This document shows positions 25,310-34,436 of a DNA stretch of 64,000 bases, in pieces. The DNA is taken from the NCBI RefSeq assembly GCF_020829595.1, contig NZ_JAIVFW010000026.1, forward strand, positions 29,203 through 93,202, read 5' to 3'. This DNA is from Nostoc sp. CHAB 5844 (lineage in GTDB: Bacteria > Cyanobacteriota > Cyanobacteriia > Cyanobacteriales > Nostocaceae). Under the pieces are notes generated by a model. That model ran no database searches and was not told the DNA's origin. It was given only the letters and a program-made list of their open reading frames with translations. The translations under genes and the position numbers were made by a program. The first letter of the stretch is position 1; each line of letters starts with the position of its first letter.

Positions 25310-26170
25310 TTAAGCTGGCGTAACGCTGACTATTTTGCCACCTTGCCGATGAATTTGTTGGATTTTGTCAGAAAGCCGCTCGTAAGGTACGATAAAAGCT
25401 GTACTGCTTCTTCTCACACTGGGGTAGCCAGGAGAGCGAATTCCAGTAACTTCGATGCGGTAAACACGATCAGCTTGTCCTACGGCGTTGCCTAAATTCC
25501 GCTTGGGAGCCACATCTTTTGTTGCCCGGAAGCTCCAATTGTTATTACTACCAGAAGGCCCAACAATTGAGGAAGCTTTGTTGCTAGCCAATTCTTGTGC
25601 TAGACGTGATTTTTTACCTTCTACTTGGGCGCGATCACTATTTGCATAGCCTCGGTATAACCGGAATATCCGGTTAAAGCCTACTGTTTTTTGCCCTGGT
25701 TGAGTTGCAAAACCACGATAGTAAGGCACGATGTTATCGCCAAAATTATTTTGATACTCCAATGAATCGATATAGGAGTCAATTTCCGCATCGTAGCCTT
25801 TGGTTTGATACAAGTCTAAGTGATAAGCGACTTCTGACTCATCGTAGGGAGCGCGACCCAACAAGTGTTTATAGTTGAGTTCAATAAGTCTAGTTTGGAA
25901 GCTGTTGTAGAAAAATTTCTTTTTGTAAAGTTCTGATTTAGCAACTGTACGGACAAATTCCCGGACTGTTAAGTTGCCATCTCTTAAAAGTGATTCTGCA
26001 CTAACGAGGCGATCGGACGCAAGGATGTAATCATTACCTAAAACGTGCCGATAGACAGCGTGAATCACATTTTCTACATCTTCTCTACTAGCATTAGGGC
26101 GCAGTTCTACTTTAGGTGCGTCGCTAAAAGGCTCTGTTCCCAGCCTGGATGCTGCTGCTGTAATTGCCAT
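25310..26170 (-). CDS. cpcC: Phycocyanin-associated rod linker CpcC
   Basis: This 286-residue linker has an N-terminal phycobilisome-linker domain (about residues 20-180, with [35 protein letters not shown] and [20 protein letters not shown]) and a C-terminal CpcD domain (about residues 230-284, [18 protein letters not shown]). It joins phycocyanin hexamers in the rod. It follows cpcA across a long hairpin, so it is probably expressed at a lower level than cpcBA. Confidence 0.95.
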
Positions 26171-26295
26171 TTTAAGTTTCCTTATTTCTTGGTCGGCTGT
26201 AATTACCGACGGCTGAATTGAAAAAGTCCTGAGTAAAAAACGACCGGAACGCTAATTCCAGATCCTAACCTCTAGTCCCTTCTTCATCCCTAAAA

Positions 26296-26368
26296 ACTAT
26301 GCCCGGAGCCAGATCCAACTGCTAGGTGATTCCATCCAGCACTTGTATCCCTCTCCGGGCAGAAAACT
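26296..26368 (-). terminator. Attenuator hairpin between cpcA and cpcC
   Basis: A 9-bp perfect inverted repeat (TGCCCGGAG at 26300-26308 with CTCCGGGCA at 26353-26361) flanks a 44-nt loop. On the minus strand it is followed by TAGTTTTTAGGG. Its position 3' of cpcA fits partial termination, giving abundant cpcBA and rarer long transcripts. Confidence 0.7.
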
Positions 26369-26370
26369 AT

Positions 26371-26862
26371 CTAGCTGAGAGCGTTGATAGCATAGTCGAT
26401 GTAGGTGTTAGCTTCGTTAGCAGCTTGACCAGACAAACCATGATTAGATTTGATGTGCTTCAGAGCTTCTACGTACCAGCTAGGAGACAAATCAAAGGAG
26501 CTGTTGATTTCAGCCAAACCAGCAATTAAATATTCATCCAAGGGGCCAGTACCACCAGCTACCAAGCTGTAGGTGATGATCCGTAGGTAGTGACCAACGT
26601 CACGAGCGCACTTGGATTTACCACGGCTGTCAGCAGCAAACTGAGGTCCAGGTGTTTGGGTGGTGTAGGGGAATTTTTGGTAAACAGCTTGGGTTGCACC
26701 ATCAATCAAACGTTGAGCGTTGGATGTCAAACCACGAGCAGCTTCCAAGCTAGCAGCAGCACGTTGATAACGACCGTTAACAGCTTGTAATTCGGTGTTG
26801 CCTAAGAAACGCCCTTGGGTGTCAGCAGCTGCAATAGCTTCGGTAATTGGTGTTTTAACCAT
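26371..26862 (-). CDS. cpcA: C-phycocyanin alpha subunit
   Basis: The 163-residue globin-like biliprotein begins [20 protein letters not shown] and has the chromophore Cys (residue 85 here, conventional Cys84) in [19 protein letters not shown]. With CpcB it forms the (alpha-beta) trimers and hexamers of rods. The bilin is added by CpcE/F, encoded downstream. An AGGAGAAC ribosome site precedes the ATG. Confidence 0.98.
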   Translation of the reverse strand: MVKTPITEAIAAADTQGRFLGNTELQAVNGRYQRAAASLEAARGLTSNAQRLIDGATQAVYQKFPYTTQTPGPQFAADSRGKSKCARDVGHYLRIITYSLVAGGTGPLDEYLIAGLAEINSSFDLSPSWYVEALKHIKSNHGLSGQAANEANTYIDYAINALS

Positions 26863-26936
26863 GATTTAAAGTTCTCCTTGGTATTTCGTAATTTCTTGCT
26901 TGTTTACCTACCTAATAGTTAGGTTGATGCTTGCTA

Positions 26937-27458
26937 TTAAGCAACAGCAGCAGCGGCACGATCAAAGTAGCTTGCTACTTCAGAGATCAATTGGCTGCAA
27001 TCGCCTTTGGTGATGCCGTTAGGATCGTTAGCAATTGCGATCGCTGCTTCTTTGATTTTTTGAACGCCTACAGCTACGGAAGAACCAGGAGTACCTAAAG
27101 CTTGGTATGTTTCACGCAGACCGTTTAATGCGCGATCATCTAGAACGCTGGGATCACCTGCTAAAATTGCGTAGGTTACATAGCGTAAGATGATTTCTAA
27201 GTCGCGGAGACAAGCAGCCGCACGACGGTTGGTGTAAGCGTTACCACCAGGAGCAACCAATTGGGGTTGTTCTTCAAACAATGCACGAGCCGCGTTGGTA
27301 ACGATGGTAGAAGAGTTGCTGGTGATGCGGTTTACTACATCCAAGCGTTTGTTGCCGTCTCTAACAACGTTAGCCAGAGCATCTAGTTGTTCTGTGCTCA
27401 GGAACTCGCCTCTAGCGTCAGCTTGAGAAACTACCTTGGTAAATACATCTAATGTCAT
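26937..27458 (-). CDS. cpcB: C-phycocyanin beta subunit
   Basis: The 173-residue beta subunit has both bilin cysteines, [18 protein letters not shown] (Cys83 here, conventional 82) and [12 protein letters not shown] (conventional 153), plus PGGNAY with the Asn that is normally methylated (conventional 72). It is the first gene of the cpc group and lies ~610 bases downstream of pecF. TTAGGAGATTAG upstream is a good ribosome site. Confidence 0.98.
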   Translation of the reverse strand: MTLDVFTKVVSQADARGEFLSTEQLDALANVVRDGNKRLDVVNRITSNSSTIVTNAARALFEEQPQLVAPGGNAYTNRRAAACLRDLEIILRYVTYAILAGDPSVLDDRALNGLRETYQALGTPGSSVAVGVQKIKEAAIAIANDPNGITKGDCSQLISEVASYFDRAAAAVA

Positions 27459-28071
27459 GGACTCTAATCTCCTAATTCCTTAGTTGAGAGATGTCTCGAT
27501 TAAAACTGGTAATGTTTTATCAATTTAGGATGGAACATAACAGACCAAGTAACCATTTGTATTTTTGCTGCTCTCAGATTCGCCTGTTACTTCATGAGGA
27601 AAAATTATGAGAACTAGGGTTCGTTTTATGAGAAACTAGCAAACTTTACGAATAGACTGCCTTGTTTAAGTTCTGTCTGTTATTTACCCCTCCAGCTTAT
27701 GTTTATACAACGCTATAGATCCTTTATTTGTTACAAATTGTGAATAAATAAGTTGCAGTCATAAGAACCACCTCAAATCCTTTACATATAAGGGCTTGAC
27801 CTGAGATAAAGTATTTTTTTTTGTTACACAACTTCATATTTAATAAGTTTTTTAGCAAATTTGGCGGGTTTAATATTTTCTTAATTTTTCTACAACCCTT
27901 ACCAAGCAAGATATTGCAGTTCTACACCAGATTTTGCATCCGGAATGTTATTGTGAAGAAAAATAAAATAAATATTTCGCAACATTTGTGTGAGTGCTTG
28001 TTTTAGTGGCAAAGGAGGGGAGTAAGGTAAGTAGGGGGAGTATTAATACTCATCTCTCTATGCCCTGATTC
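27459..28071. other. pecF-cpcB intergenic region (cpc promoter region)
   Basis: No real gene is present; two overlapping 61-residue ORFs are AT-rich noise. The region should contain the cpcBACDEFG promoter. On the minus strand a TATAAA-type -10 lies at 27707-27702 without a clear -35. A 14-bp perfect palindrome (28038-28051) lies just after pecF. Confidence 0.5.
28038..28051. promoter_or_regulatory. Perfect 14-bp palindrome downstream of pecF
   Basis: GAGTATTAATACTC reads the same on both strands. It lies 20 bases after the pecF stop and ~580 bases upstream of cpcB. It could be a protein-binding site; no known operator is matched. Confidence 0.35.
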
Positions 28072-28695
28072 TTAAGCCAAAGCTAAAGCCATGCGCGATC
28101 GCACCACTGTATCGGCTTCCCCCGCGATCGCATTTTGTAAAGCAGCCTTAGCTTCGGGCGTGGCTATTTCTTGCAAAGACACAGCAGCCGCATAACGCAG
28201 TCCCCAATCTTCAGGAGAGAGCAAAGCCCAAATTAGCTTTTCTTGAACACGGCGCATAACTTCTGCATCGTGAGAATTAACAGCAATGTTTCCTAATCCT
28301 CTTGCAGCTATTCGGCGGACGTTACCTTGGCAATGATTGGCTACTGCTGTACCTACAACATCTGCTAACAAATCCAACGCTTTTGGGGAAGCAATTTGAG
28401 CTAAAGCCTGAATAATATGAGCTTGCAATGTCTGATCTGAAGAAGCTTTGTACGCGACAATTAACGGCTGAACACTCCTATTTCCCAACTTGACTAACGC
28501 CTCTACAGCAGCAGTTCTAACAGTTGGATGATGATGACTTAAAACTGCGATTACGACATTGATCACGGCCAATTCTTCTGTGTTATTAACAGCTATGGCT
28601 GTAATTGCAGCGATCGCTTCTTCTGGTGTCGAGGCATGATTTATTTGTGAAATTAATTGCTCACTATTGCTGGATGTATTCATAGTTTTGCTCAT
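28072..28695 (-). CDS. pecF: Phycoerythrocyanobilin lyase/isomerase subunit PecF
   Basis: A 207-residue HEAT-repeat protein related to CpcF. It carries NHCQGN (just before VRRIAARGLG, about residues 121-126), the motif reported to be needed for the isomerase activity specific to PecF. With PecE it attaches phycocyanobilin to Cys84 of PecA and isomerises it to phycoviolobilin. It ends the pec group. Confidence 0.94.
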   Translation of the reverse strand: MSKTMNTSSNSEQLISQINHASTPEEAIAAITAIAVNNTEELAVINVVIAVLSHHHPTVRTAAVEALVKLGNRSVQPLIVAYKASSDQTLQAHIIQALAQIASPKALDLLADVVGTAVANHCQGNVRRIAARGLGNIAVNSHDAEVMRRVQEKLIWALLSPEDWGLRYAAAVSLQEIATPEAKAALQNAIAGEADTVVRSRMALALA

Positions 28696-28734
28696 TTATA
28701 AAAAATTGCATGACAAAAGAGATTGGTCATGAGA

Positions 28735-28812
28735 AGTTAAAAGGTAAAAGGAAAAAGTAAAAAAGAGCAAAAATTAATCTTTTGCCTTTTTACTTTTTAT
28801 TTTTTACTTTCT
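28735..28812. repeat. A-rich heptamer inverted repeat between pecE and pecF
   Basis: An AAAAGGTAAAAGGAAAAAGT tract is complemented by a CTTTTTACTTTTT tract about 40 bases later, giving a long A:T-rich hairpin in the pecE-pecF spacer. Confidence 0.65.
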
Positions 28813-28843
28813 ATCACCAATCTCGAAGACTGAATCTTGAAAT

Positions 28844-29623
28844 TTAAAGTTGAATTAATAAATCATCGATTGCTCGAAAAATTAATAAATTTGTTTCTTT
28901 TTCCGAATTATTACTTTCTAAAAGTGCCTCTAAAATGCGCTTTAAGTTTAACAACTTCAAACTATTAGGAACCTGAGCCGTCAAGATTGCCTGTATAGCT
29001 TGTTGATGTCCAACTGCACCTAAATCAAAAACAGCTGCCCAACGTAAATACATATTGTCATGGTTGAGATTTTTGACAATACGTTCAATGTACTGGGGCT
29101 GCTGAGTCAAAAGATACATATATCGAGCAGCGGCACATTGCACTCGCTCAGAAAAATGTTGAAGAAACGGTTCAATTTGCGGACGTGCTGACCAAACCTG
29201 GAGTGTTGCTAATGCTTCAATCAAGGCTTCATAGGGTTGCTCTTGACCCTTTTGTAATAGATGTAGCAAAGGAGTTACTGCTCTTTTGTCCCCAATAGCT
29301 GCTAAAGCAATGATCGCAGCTTCCCGCAGACGCAAATCCTCGTCGCACTCTAACGCTGTTATTAACGCTGGTACAGCTTGGGGATTTTTCAACTGTCCTA
29401 AAGCTCGTGCAGCTTGACGGCGCAGAGGATAACCCCCCGATGGAATTTGATAGCGTTCATCAAACAAAGCATCACATAACGCCGTACAGCCTGCTTGCAC
29501 TTGATGTTTACCTAACCACCAAGCAGCATAATAGCGAATTTGATTATCGTCACTGTACAATGCAGCGATCGCTGTTTCTGGCGAAAGAATTGGTTCAGCA
29601 AAGTTAGTGGTAGTCATGATCAA
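28844..29623 (-). CDS. pecE: Phycoerythrocyanobilin lyase/isomerase subunit PecE
   Basis: This 259-residue HEAT-repeat protein is a CpcE paralog (LSPETAIAALYSDDNQIRYYAAWWLGKHQV, YPLRRQAARALGQLKN, ERVQCAAARYMYLL). Together with PecF it forms the lyase that loads PecA with phycoviolobilin. The Pro-rich-free C-terminus ends in IDDLLIQL, as CpcE ends in MNLMDALL. Start ambiguity is minor (MIM- repeated). Confidence 0.94.
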   Translation of the reverse strand: MIMTTTNFAEPILSPETAIAALYSDDNQIRYYAAWWLGKHQVQAGCTALCDALFDERYQIPSGGYPLRRQAARALGQLKNPQAVPALITALECDEDLRLREAAIIALAAIGDKRAVTPLLHLLQKGQEQPYEALIEALATLQVWSARPQIEPFLQHFSERVQCAAARYMYLLTQQPQYIERIVKNLNHDNMYLRWAAVFDLGAVGHQQAIQAILTAQVPNSLKLLNLKRILEALLESNNSEKETNLLIFRAIDDLLIQL

Positions 29624-29641
29624 GAGGGTGTAAGGGGTTAA

Positions 29642-29695
29642 GGGTGTAAGGGTATGGAGGATTTTTGCACCCTAAACCCCCATACCCCTACACCC
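29642..29695. repeat. Inverted heptamer repeat between pecC and pecE
   Basis: A 16-bp stem (GGGTGTAAGGGTATGG at 29642-29657 with its complement at 29680-29695, one mismatch) forms a hairpin from GGGTGTAA-type heptamers. It sits between two co-transcribed genes and has no T-run on the minus strand. Confidence 0.7.
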
Positions 29696-29729
29696 TATCT
29701 AAACGAGAATTCCTGACTTACCCTAAGAC

Positions 29730-30566
29730 TTACACTGAAGAAATGCTCAGTATTTTACCGCCGCGCTTGTGAATTTCTTGGTATGTAGCCGAGAGGCGTT
29801 CATAAGGCACAGTGTAAGTTTGTCGGCTACGGCGTACTGAGGCTTTAGAACCGATTGTACCGGCGATCACTTCAATCACGAATATCCGACTATCTCCTCT
29901 GGCAGCCGAACTAACTAAAGTTGGCGCTGCTGAGACAAAACCTATACCTGCGGAGGTTGGTGGCAAAATCCCATTAGTCAAATTCATTGCGACTTTCGTC
30001 CGCAAGCGAGAATTTTTACGTCCCATCTGAGCATTATCACTGTTACCAGAACCGCGATAAAGCTCTAGTATGCGGTTAAAACCTACCGTTTTCATTCCTG
30101 GAATTGATTGAAATCCCCGGTGGTAAGGAACGACAGAATTCCCAAAAGCGTTTTCATATTCTGGACTGTAAATGTAAGACTCAATATCTGCATCGTAGCC
30201 ACGAGCAGCATATAAATCTACATGGTAAGCAATCTCTGATTGATCGTAGGGCGCACGTCCCAATAAGTGCTTATAGTTTAATTCGATAAAACGCACTTGG
30301 GAGTTTTTATAAAAAAAGCATTCTTTGTAAAATTCAGATTTTGCTAAAATCTCCACAAATTGCCGGACATTAATTTTGCCATTACGCAATAAAGCTTCGG
30401 CACTAACAAATTTTTGGCTGGCATATAGTCCTTGGCGACCAAAAATTTGCTGATAGGCAGCCCGAAATACTTTTTGTAATTCGTCTTCGCTCCAATTTTG
30501 GCGTAGCTCTACTTTAATGTCGATTCCATCTCTAATTGCAAGCCGTTCTGCGACTGAACTACTCAT
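29730..30566 (-). CDS. pecC: Phycoerythrocyanin-associated rod linker PecC
   Basis: This 278-residue linker is the paralog of CpcC: a linker domain (about residues 18-175, [54 protein letters not shown]) and a C-terminal CpcD domain (about residues 222-276). It ties the phycoerythrocyanin hexamer to the distal end of phycocyanin rods. It follows pecA across a ~280-base spacer with an inverted repeat. Confidence 0.95.
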   Translation of the reverse strand: MSSSVAERLAIRDGIDIKVELRQNWSEDELQKVFRAAYQQIFGRQGLYASQKFVSAEALLRNGKINVRQFVEILAKSEFYKECFFYKNSQVRFIELNYKHLLGRAPYDQSEIAYHVDLYAARGYDADIESYIYSPEYENAFGNSVVPYHRGFQSIPGMKTVGFNRILELYRGSGNSDNAQMGRKNSRLRTKVAMNLTNGILPPTSAGIGFVSAAPTLVSSAARGDSRIFVIEVIAGTIGSKASVRRSRQTYTVPYERLSATYQEIHKRGGKILSISSV

Positions 30567-30605
30567 TTTGACAATCGCTCCTTTTTAAATTTCTCTTGAC
30601 ATAAA

Positions 30606-30834
30606 TTTGGGTCTTTGGCAGTAGAAAAGTGCTGCAACTAAAGCAGAAAATAACTTATACTAATTCACGAAAATTCGGCAACAGATTTAAAGGTATAACA
30701 TTATATGCTGTTGAAAATTCATAATTACGTTAGCGTAGCGTTAGCGAGTCCGCGAGCGTCATTACGAATTACGAATTACGAATTAGTATTAACTCTCTAC
30801 TTATTGAGCAATTATCTATTTCCAAAGACCCACA
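30606..30834 (-). other. 11-bp inverted repeat with expanded loop between pecA and pecC
   Basis: TGGGTCTTTGG (30608-30618) and its exact complement (30822-30832) flank a ~200-base loop. The position corresponds to the attenuator between cpcA and cpcC. The loop contains copy 3 of the dispersed element and an ATTACGA heptamer run, which suggests that repeats were inserted into a former hairpin. Confidence 0.5.
30726..30787 (-). repeat. Dispersed palindromic repeat copy 3 plus ATTACGA heptamers
   Basis: 30726-30760 is the reverse complement of the left half of the element at 9933. It is followed by four tandem ATTACGA units. Confidence 0.7.
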
Positions 30835-30843
30835 AGTTTTGTA

Positions 30844-31332
30844 TTAGCTTAGGGCGTTGATTGCATAGTTGAGGTAGGTGTTTGCTTCACCAGCAACATC
30901 ACCACTTAAACCATGATTGTCACGCACAAATTCAAGTGCAGCTACATACCAACTAGGAGATAAACCAAGAGCGCTGTTGAGTTCGCTTAAGCCAGCAACT
31001 ACATATTCATCTAAAGGCCCTGTACCACCAACAACACAGCAATAGCTAATGGTGCGGAGATAGTGGTCAATATCGCGTACACACTTGGATTTGCCTTCGG
31101 GACTAGAGGCGTATTGAGGGCCACTCATTTGAGTGGTGTAGGGGAATTTTTGATAAACATGATTTGCAGCTGCTTCTGCCCATTTTTTGCCATTATTTGT
31201 AAATGCTTTGGCAGCGTCTAAACCTGCACGAGCGCGGTTGAACCGACCAAATACTGCTTGTATTTCGGTATTGCTGAGATAAGAACCGCGCAAATCAGCA
31301 GCAGCGATCGCTTCAGTTAAGGGTGTTTTCAT
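30844..31332 (-). CDS. pecA: Phycoerythrocyanin alpha subunit
   Basis: The 162-residue biliprotein resembles CpcA, with the chromophore cysteine exactly at residue 84 in [20 protein letters not shown]. PecA carries phycoviolobilin, which absorbs green-yellow light, so rods can extend absorption below that of phycocyanin. The presence of pecE and pecF in the same operon supports PecA rather than a second CpcA. Confidence 0.96.
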   Translation of the reverse strand: MKTPLTEAIAAADLRGSYLSNTEIQAVFGRFNRARAGLDAAKAFTNNGKKWAEAAANHVYQKFPYTTQMSGPQYASSPEGKSKCVRDIDHYLRTISYCCVVGGTGPLDEYVVAGLSELNSALGLSPSWYVAALEFVRDNHGLSGDVAGEANTYLNYAINALS

Positions 31333-31406
31333 AACTCTCCTAATCTCCTCGATTTTCGACTAATCACTAACAGTCAGTTTGAGAAAAGTTTGAACAAAAT
31401 TGTTTA

Positions 31407-31925
31407 TTAAGCAACAGCACTAGCAGCGCGATCAAAATAGCTGGCTAATTCCCCAATTAGTTGGCTACAATCACCTCTGCTAATACCATTGGGGTCATTA
31501 GCAATTGAGATAGCGGCATCTTTCATTTTTTGAATGGCGGAAGCTACAGCATCACCAGGAGTACCAAGAGCGTTGTAGGTTTCTCTTAGACCATTTAAGC
31601 AGCGATCGTCCATAACGCTGGCATCACCTGCTAATACAGAATAAGTGACATAACGCAGAATAAATCCTAAGTCACGAATACAAGCAGCTTGATTACGATT
31701 ATGGAAACAAGCACCACCAGCATTAAAGATTTGCGGACGTTCAGCAACTACAGCACGATAGGCATTAGACACAATTGAAGAAGCATTACTGGTGAGTCTG
31801 TTGACTATATCTAACCGCTTGTTGCTATCAGCAACTACTGCTGATAAAGCGTTAATTTCATCACCACTTAGATATGAACCTTTTTTATCGGCTTGTTCAA
31901 CTACTTTGGAAAAAGCGTCGAGCAT
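31407..31925 (-). CDS. pecB: Phycoerythrocyanin beta subunit
   Basis: The 172-residue beta subunit has bilin cysteines at residue 82 ([19 protein letters not shown]) and near 153 ([12 protein letters not shown]). The residue aligned with the methylated Asn72 of CpcB is Ala here (GGACFH). It is the first gene of the pec-cpc block and is preceded by CCTCC-complementary AGGAGG at the ribosome site. Confidence 0.96.
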   Translation of the reverse strand: MLDAFSKVVEQADKKGSYLSGDEINALSAVVADSNKRLDIVNRLTSNASSIVSNAYRAVVAERPQIFNAGGACFHNRNQAACIRDLGFILRYVTYSVLAGDASVMDDRCLNGLRETYNALGTPGDAVASAIQKMKDAAISIANDPNGISRGDCSQLIGELASYFDRAASAVA

Positions 31926-32707
31926 TTTCTATTCCTCCTAAAGGTCAGTGCAGCGTTTTATTAGGTATACAGCAATTAATCTCTTGAGCAGAAATTTCAC
32001 AGCAAAACACAGTTGTTATTTCAAATGCAAATTTGAAATAACAAACATTTGCCGCAATCAACTATTTCAAAAAACAGCTAATTTTGCTTGTTTTTTTAAT
32101 TGCTTTTAAACCTTCGTTCAGTATTTTATATATTGGTTGAGTTAGTTTTTTCTTAAGTTTTGTAAAATCGTGTTACTCCATACAGCTTTTTAGCTAAAGT
32201 ATTGCTCTACAAAGCTTTTGCTAATACTAAGGAAATATTCACTTTACAATTAGAGATTTTTAGTAACTTTACTTTACATATTCTCTCAGCTTTTTTGTGT
32301 TTGGTAACAAATGCTACTTATATATGATAAATTGCTGACAGTGTGACTTGTGGATATGAGAAAACACAGCAGGAATCAAGCTACTGTTCAATACAAACTA
32401 AACTTATGAAACTAAAGTCTTTTGACTCTTAACTTTTAACTTTTGACTTTCAAGTAGCGTTAGTGGCTGTTAGAAATTGTGTTAGATAAATTTTGTTACA
32501 TATATCACAATGTTTAATTTTAATTAGTTAAATAAAAATAATTTTGACTTGAACTACTAGATATATTATTAATTTCCTTATAACTTTTTGTTTACAAGCA
32601 TTTCATGCAGTATTGACACTACTTACTGGCATTTTGGAAAAAAATTGATGTGTAAGCTTTTGTAAAGCTAAGTGAAGGAAAACCTAAAAATTCTTTATAT
32701 TCTCTTT
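31926..32707. other. pecB upstream region
   Basis: No gene is seen in 780 bases of AT-rich sequence. It should hold the pec promoter. An NtcA-type site is at 32304-32317 and a TTTTAAC/TTTTGAC heptamer tract at about 32418-32452. Confidence 0.5.
32304..32317 (-). promoter_or_regulatory. NtcA-type site GTA-N8-TAC upstream of pecB
   Basis: The sequence GTAACAAATGCTAC fits the NtcA consensus exactly. On the minus strand it is followed after 23 bases by TATGTA, a fair -10 box at the spacing of NtcA class II promoters. The inferred transcript would have a ~340-base leader before pecB. NtcA control is inference. Confidence 0.4.
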
Positions 32708-33646
32708 TTAAGAAGAGATTGCTACTCTGCGGCGGAGAACTTCTAACAAAGTTGTAAACGTTTGTGGTGGTGGTGCTGTCACCTCAATCCAATCTTCGGA
32801 AACGGGATGCTGTAACTTGAGTCGCCAAGCGTGTAGTGCTTGACCTGGCAAATTTACGCCTACAGAACGACCAGAACTATAAACAGGGTCGCCAACAATC
32901 GGATGTCCGATTTTGGCACTATGGACACGAATTTGATGAGTGCGTCCGGTTTCTAATTGAAAGTGGATTAATGTGTAGTTACCTAAGCGTTCTAATACTT
33001 GCCAATGAGTAATAGCTATACGTCCACCTTGTTCTACAGGGACAACGGCCATTTTCTTGCGGTCTTGGGGATGACGACCAATCGGGAAAGCTATCGTACC
33101 ATTTTCAGTTTTTGGCGCACCGTAAACTACACCTAAATATTCTCGCCGTGCGGTTTTGGCTTGGAGTTGTGCTTGTAGATGTTGATAAGCGATGTCAGTT
33201 TTAGCGATCGCGATCGCTCCTGTTGTATCCTTATCCAATCGATGCACAATTCCCGGACGCTGCACTCCGCCAATACCAGGAAGGTTAGGACAGTGCGCCA
33301 ACAAAGCATTTACTAGTGTGCCATCAGGATGTCCGGGTGCGGGATGGACAACTAAACCTGCGGGTTTGTTGAGGACAAGTAACTGGTCATCTTCGTAAAG
33401 AATATCCAGAGGAATATTTTCTGCTTGTAGCTCTAGAGGTTGTGCTTCTGGTATTTGTAGAGTGATGCGATCGCCTGCTTTAACATTTACCTTCTTAGAT
33501 GTGCAGACTTTGCCGTTAACTTGGACGTTACCCTGTTCGATTAAATGCTGAATGCGAGAACGGGAGATATCTGGTAATTCTTCTGCAAGGTAACGGTCTA
33601 AACGTTCACCATTTTCTGAAACTTGTAAATTAATTTCGGTCTGCAT
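32708..33646 (-). CDS. RluA/RluD-family pseudouridine synthase
   Basis: The 312-residue protein has an N-terminal S4 RNA-binding domain (about residues 14-75) and the catalytic motif HRLDKDTTG with Asp138. The general arrangement matches RluD, which modifies helix 69 of 23S rRNA, but RluA-family substrates cannot be separated by eye. It is transcribed towards pecB but separated by ~780 bases. Confidence 0.92.
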   Translation of the reverse strand: MQTEINLQVSENGERLDRYLAEELPDISRSRIQHLIEQGNVQVNGKVCTSKKVNVKAGDRITLQIPEAQPLELQAENIPLDILYEDDQLLVLNKPAGLVVHPAPGHPDGTLVNALLAHCPNLPGIGGVQRPGIVHRLDKDTTGAIAIAKTDIAYQHLQAQLQAKTARREYLGVVYGAPKTENGTIAFPIGRHPQDRKKMAVVPVEQGGRIAITHWQVLERLGNYTLIHFQLETGRTHQIRVHSAKIGHPIVGDPVYSSGRSVGVNLPGQALHAWRLKLQHPVSEDWIEVTAPPPQTFTTLLEVLRRRVAISS

Positions 33647-33667
33647 TGAGAATCAGGGAATAAGGGA

Positions 33668-33718
33668 TAAAGGATGAAATCTACACTTCATACTTCATAC
33701 TTCACACTTCATACTTTC
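33668..33718. repeat. Heptanucleotide repeats (CTTCATA/CTTCACA)
   Basis: About five tandem units lie between the Uma2-family gene and the pseudouridine synthase gene, complementary in sequence to the tract at 1644. Confidence 0.75.
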
Positions 33719-34436
33719 ATTGAAGTTCTTCAGGATTAATTCCCCTATCGCGGAGTAAAGTACGGAGTGATTCTAGTTGAGTTTCTGCTTGTTCAGCACG
33801 TTGCCGTTCTTGTTCAGCGCGTTGGCGTTCTTGTTCAGCTGCTATTTGTGCTTGTTCGCGTTGTTGCGCTAGTTCTAGATAGGTAAGAAACTTTTGTCCA
33901 TCGGGACGATAAATCTGAAGTTCGCCATCTGATAATTCAAACCTAATACCGAGACGGGGACTGACCCAGTTGATCATTTGCGGAATTTCGGCTAATTCAT
34001 TCTCAGAACGCAACCAACCGCTTAATTCAGTTGTCTGTGGGTCATATATGTAGTATTCTTCCACTCCGTAGCGATCGTAAAATTTGTATTTTACAATCAT
34101 TTCTTTGGCAGTGTTGCTAGGAGAAAGAATTTCAAACACTACTTGCGGAGGAATGTTATCTTCTTGCCATTGTAGATATGAACCGCGATCGCCTTTTGAT
34201 CTACCAAAGGCCACCATGACATCAGGCGCTCTGCGAGTCATGTTATCATCCTCGACAGGATACCAAAATAGATCACCAGCTACGAATACGTTAGGCTCAT
34301 TGGCAAATAATAAATCCAAGTTCTTTTTAATCAATACAATTAATTCAAACTGTTTTGTATTTTCTGCTATCGGCTGTCCATCAGTTTCCGGGTAGATGAT
34401 GCTTTTTTTGGTAGAAGAAGGTAGCTGAGTCACCAT
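33717..34436 (-). CDS. Uma2 family (DUF820) putative restriction-like nuclease
   Basis: This 239-residue protein belongs to the family greatly expanded in cyanobacteria. It has the PD-(D/E)xK-like segments: PDVMVAFG (Asp), PPQVVFEILSPSN (Glu) and a Lys in MIVKYKFYDRYGVEEYYIYD. The C-terminal ~45 residues are a charged coiled coil made of an RAEQERQ heptad-like repeat. The biological role is not known; mobile nuclease origin is the usual guess. Confidence 0.85.
   Translation of the reverse strand: MVTQLPSSTKKSIIYPETDGQPIAENTKQFELIVLIKKNLDLLFANEPNVFVAGDLFWYPVEDDNMTRRAPDVMVAFGRSKGDRGSYLQWQEDNIPPQVVFEILSPSNTAKEMIVKYKFYDRYGVEEYYIYDPQTTELSGWLRSENELAEIPQMINWVSPRLGIRFELSDGELQIYRPDGQKFLTYLELAQQREQAQIAAEQERQRAEQERQRAEQAETQLESLRTLLRDRGINPEELQ

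Noticed and set aside
27724..28006. Two overlapping 61-codon ORFs between pecF and cpcB
   Set aside because: They are on opposite strands in AT-rich sequence with Phe/Lys/Ile-rich noise translations; the region is expected to be the cpc promoter.
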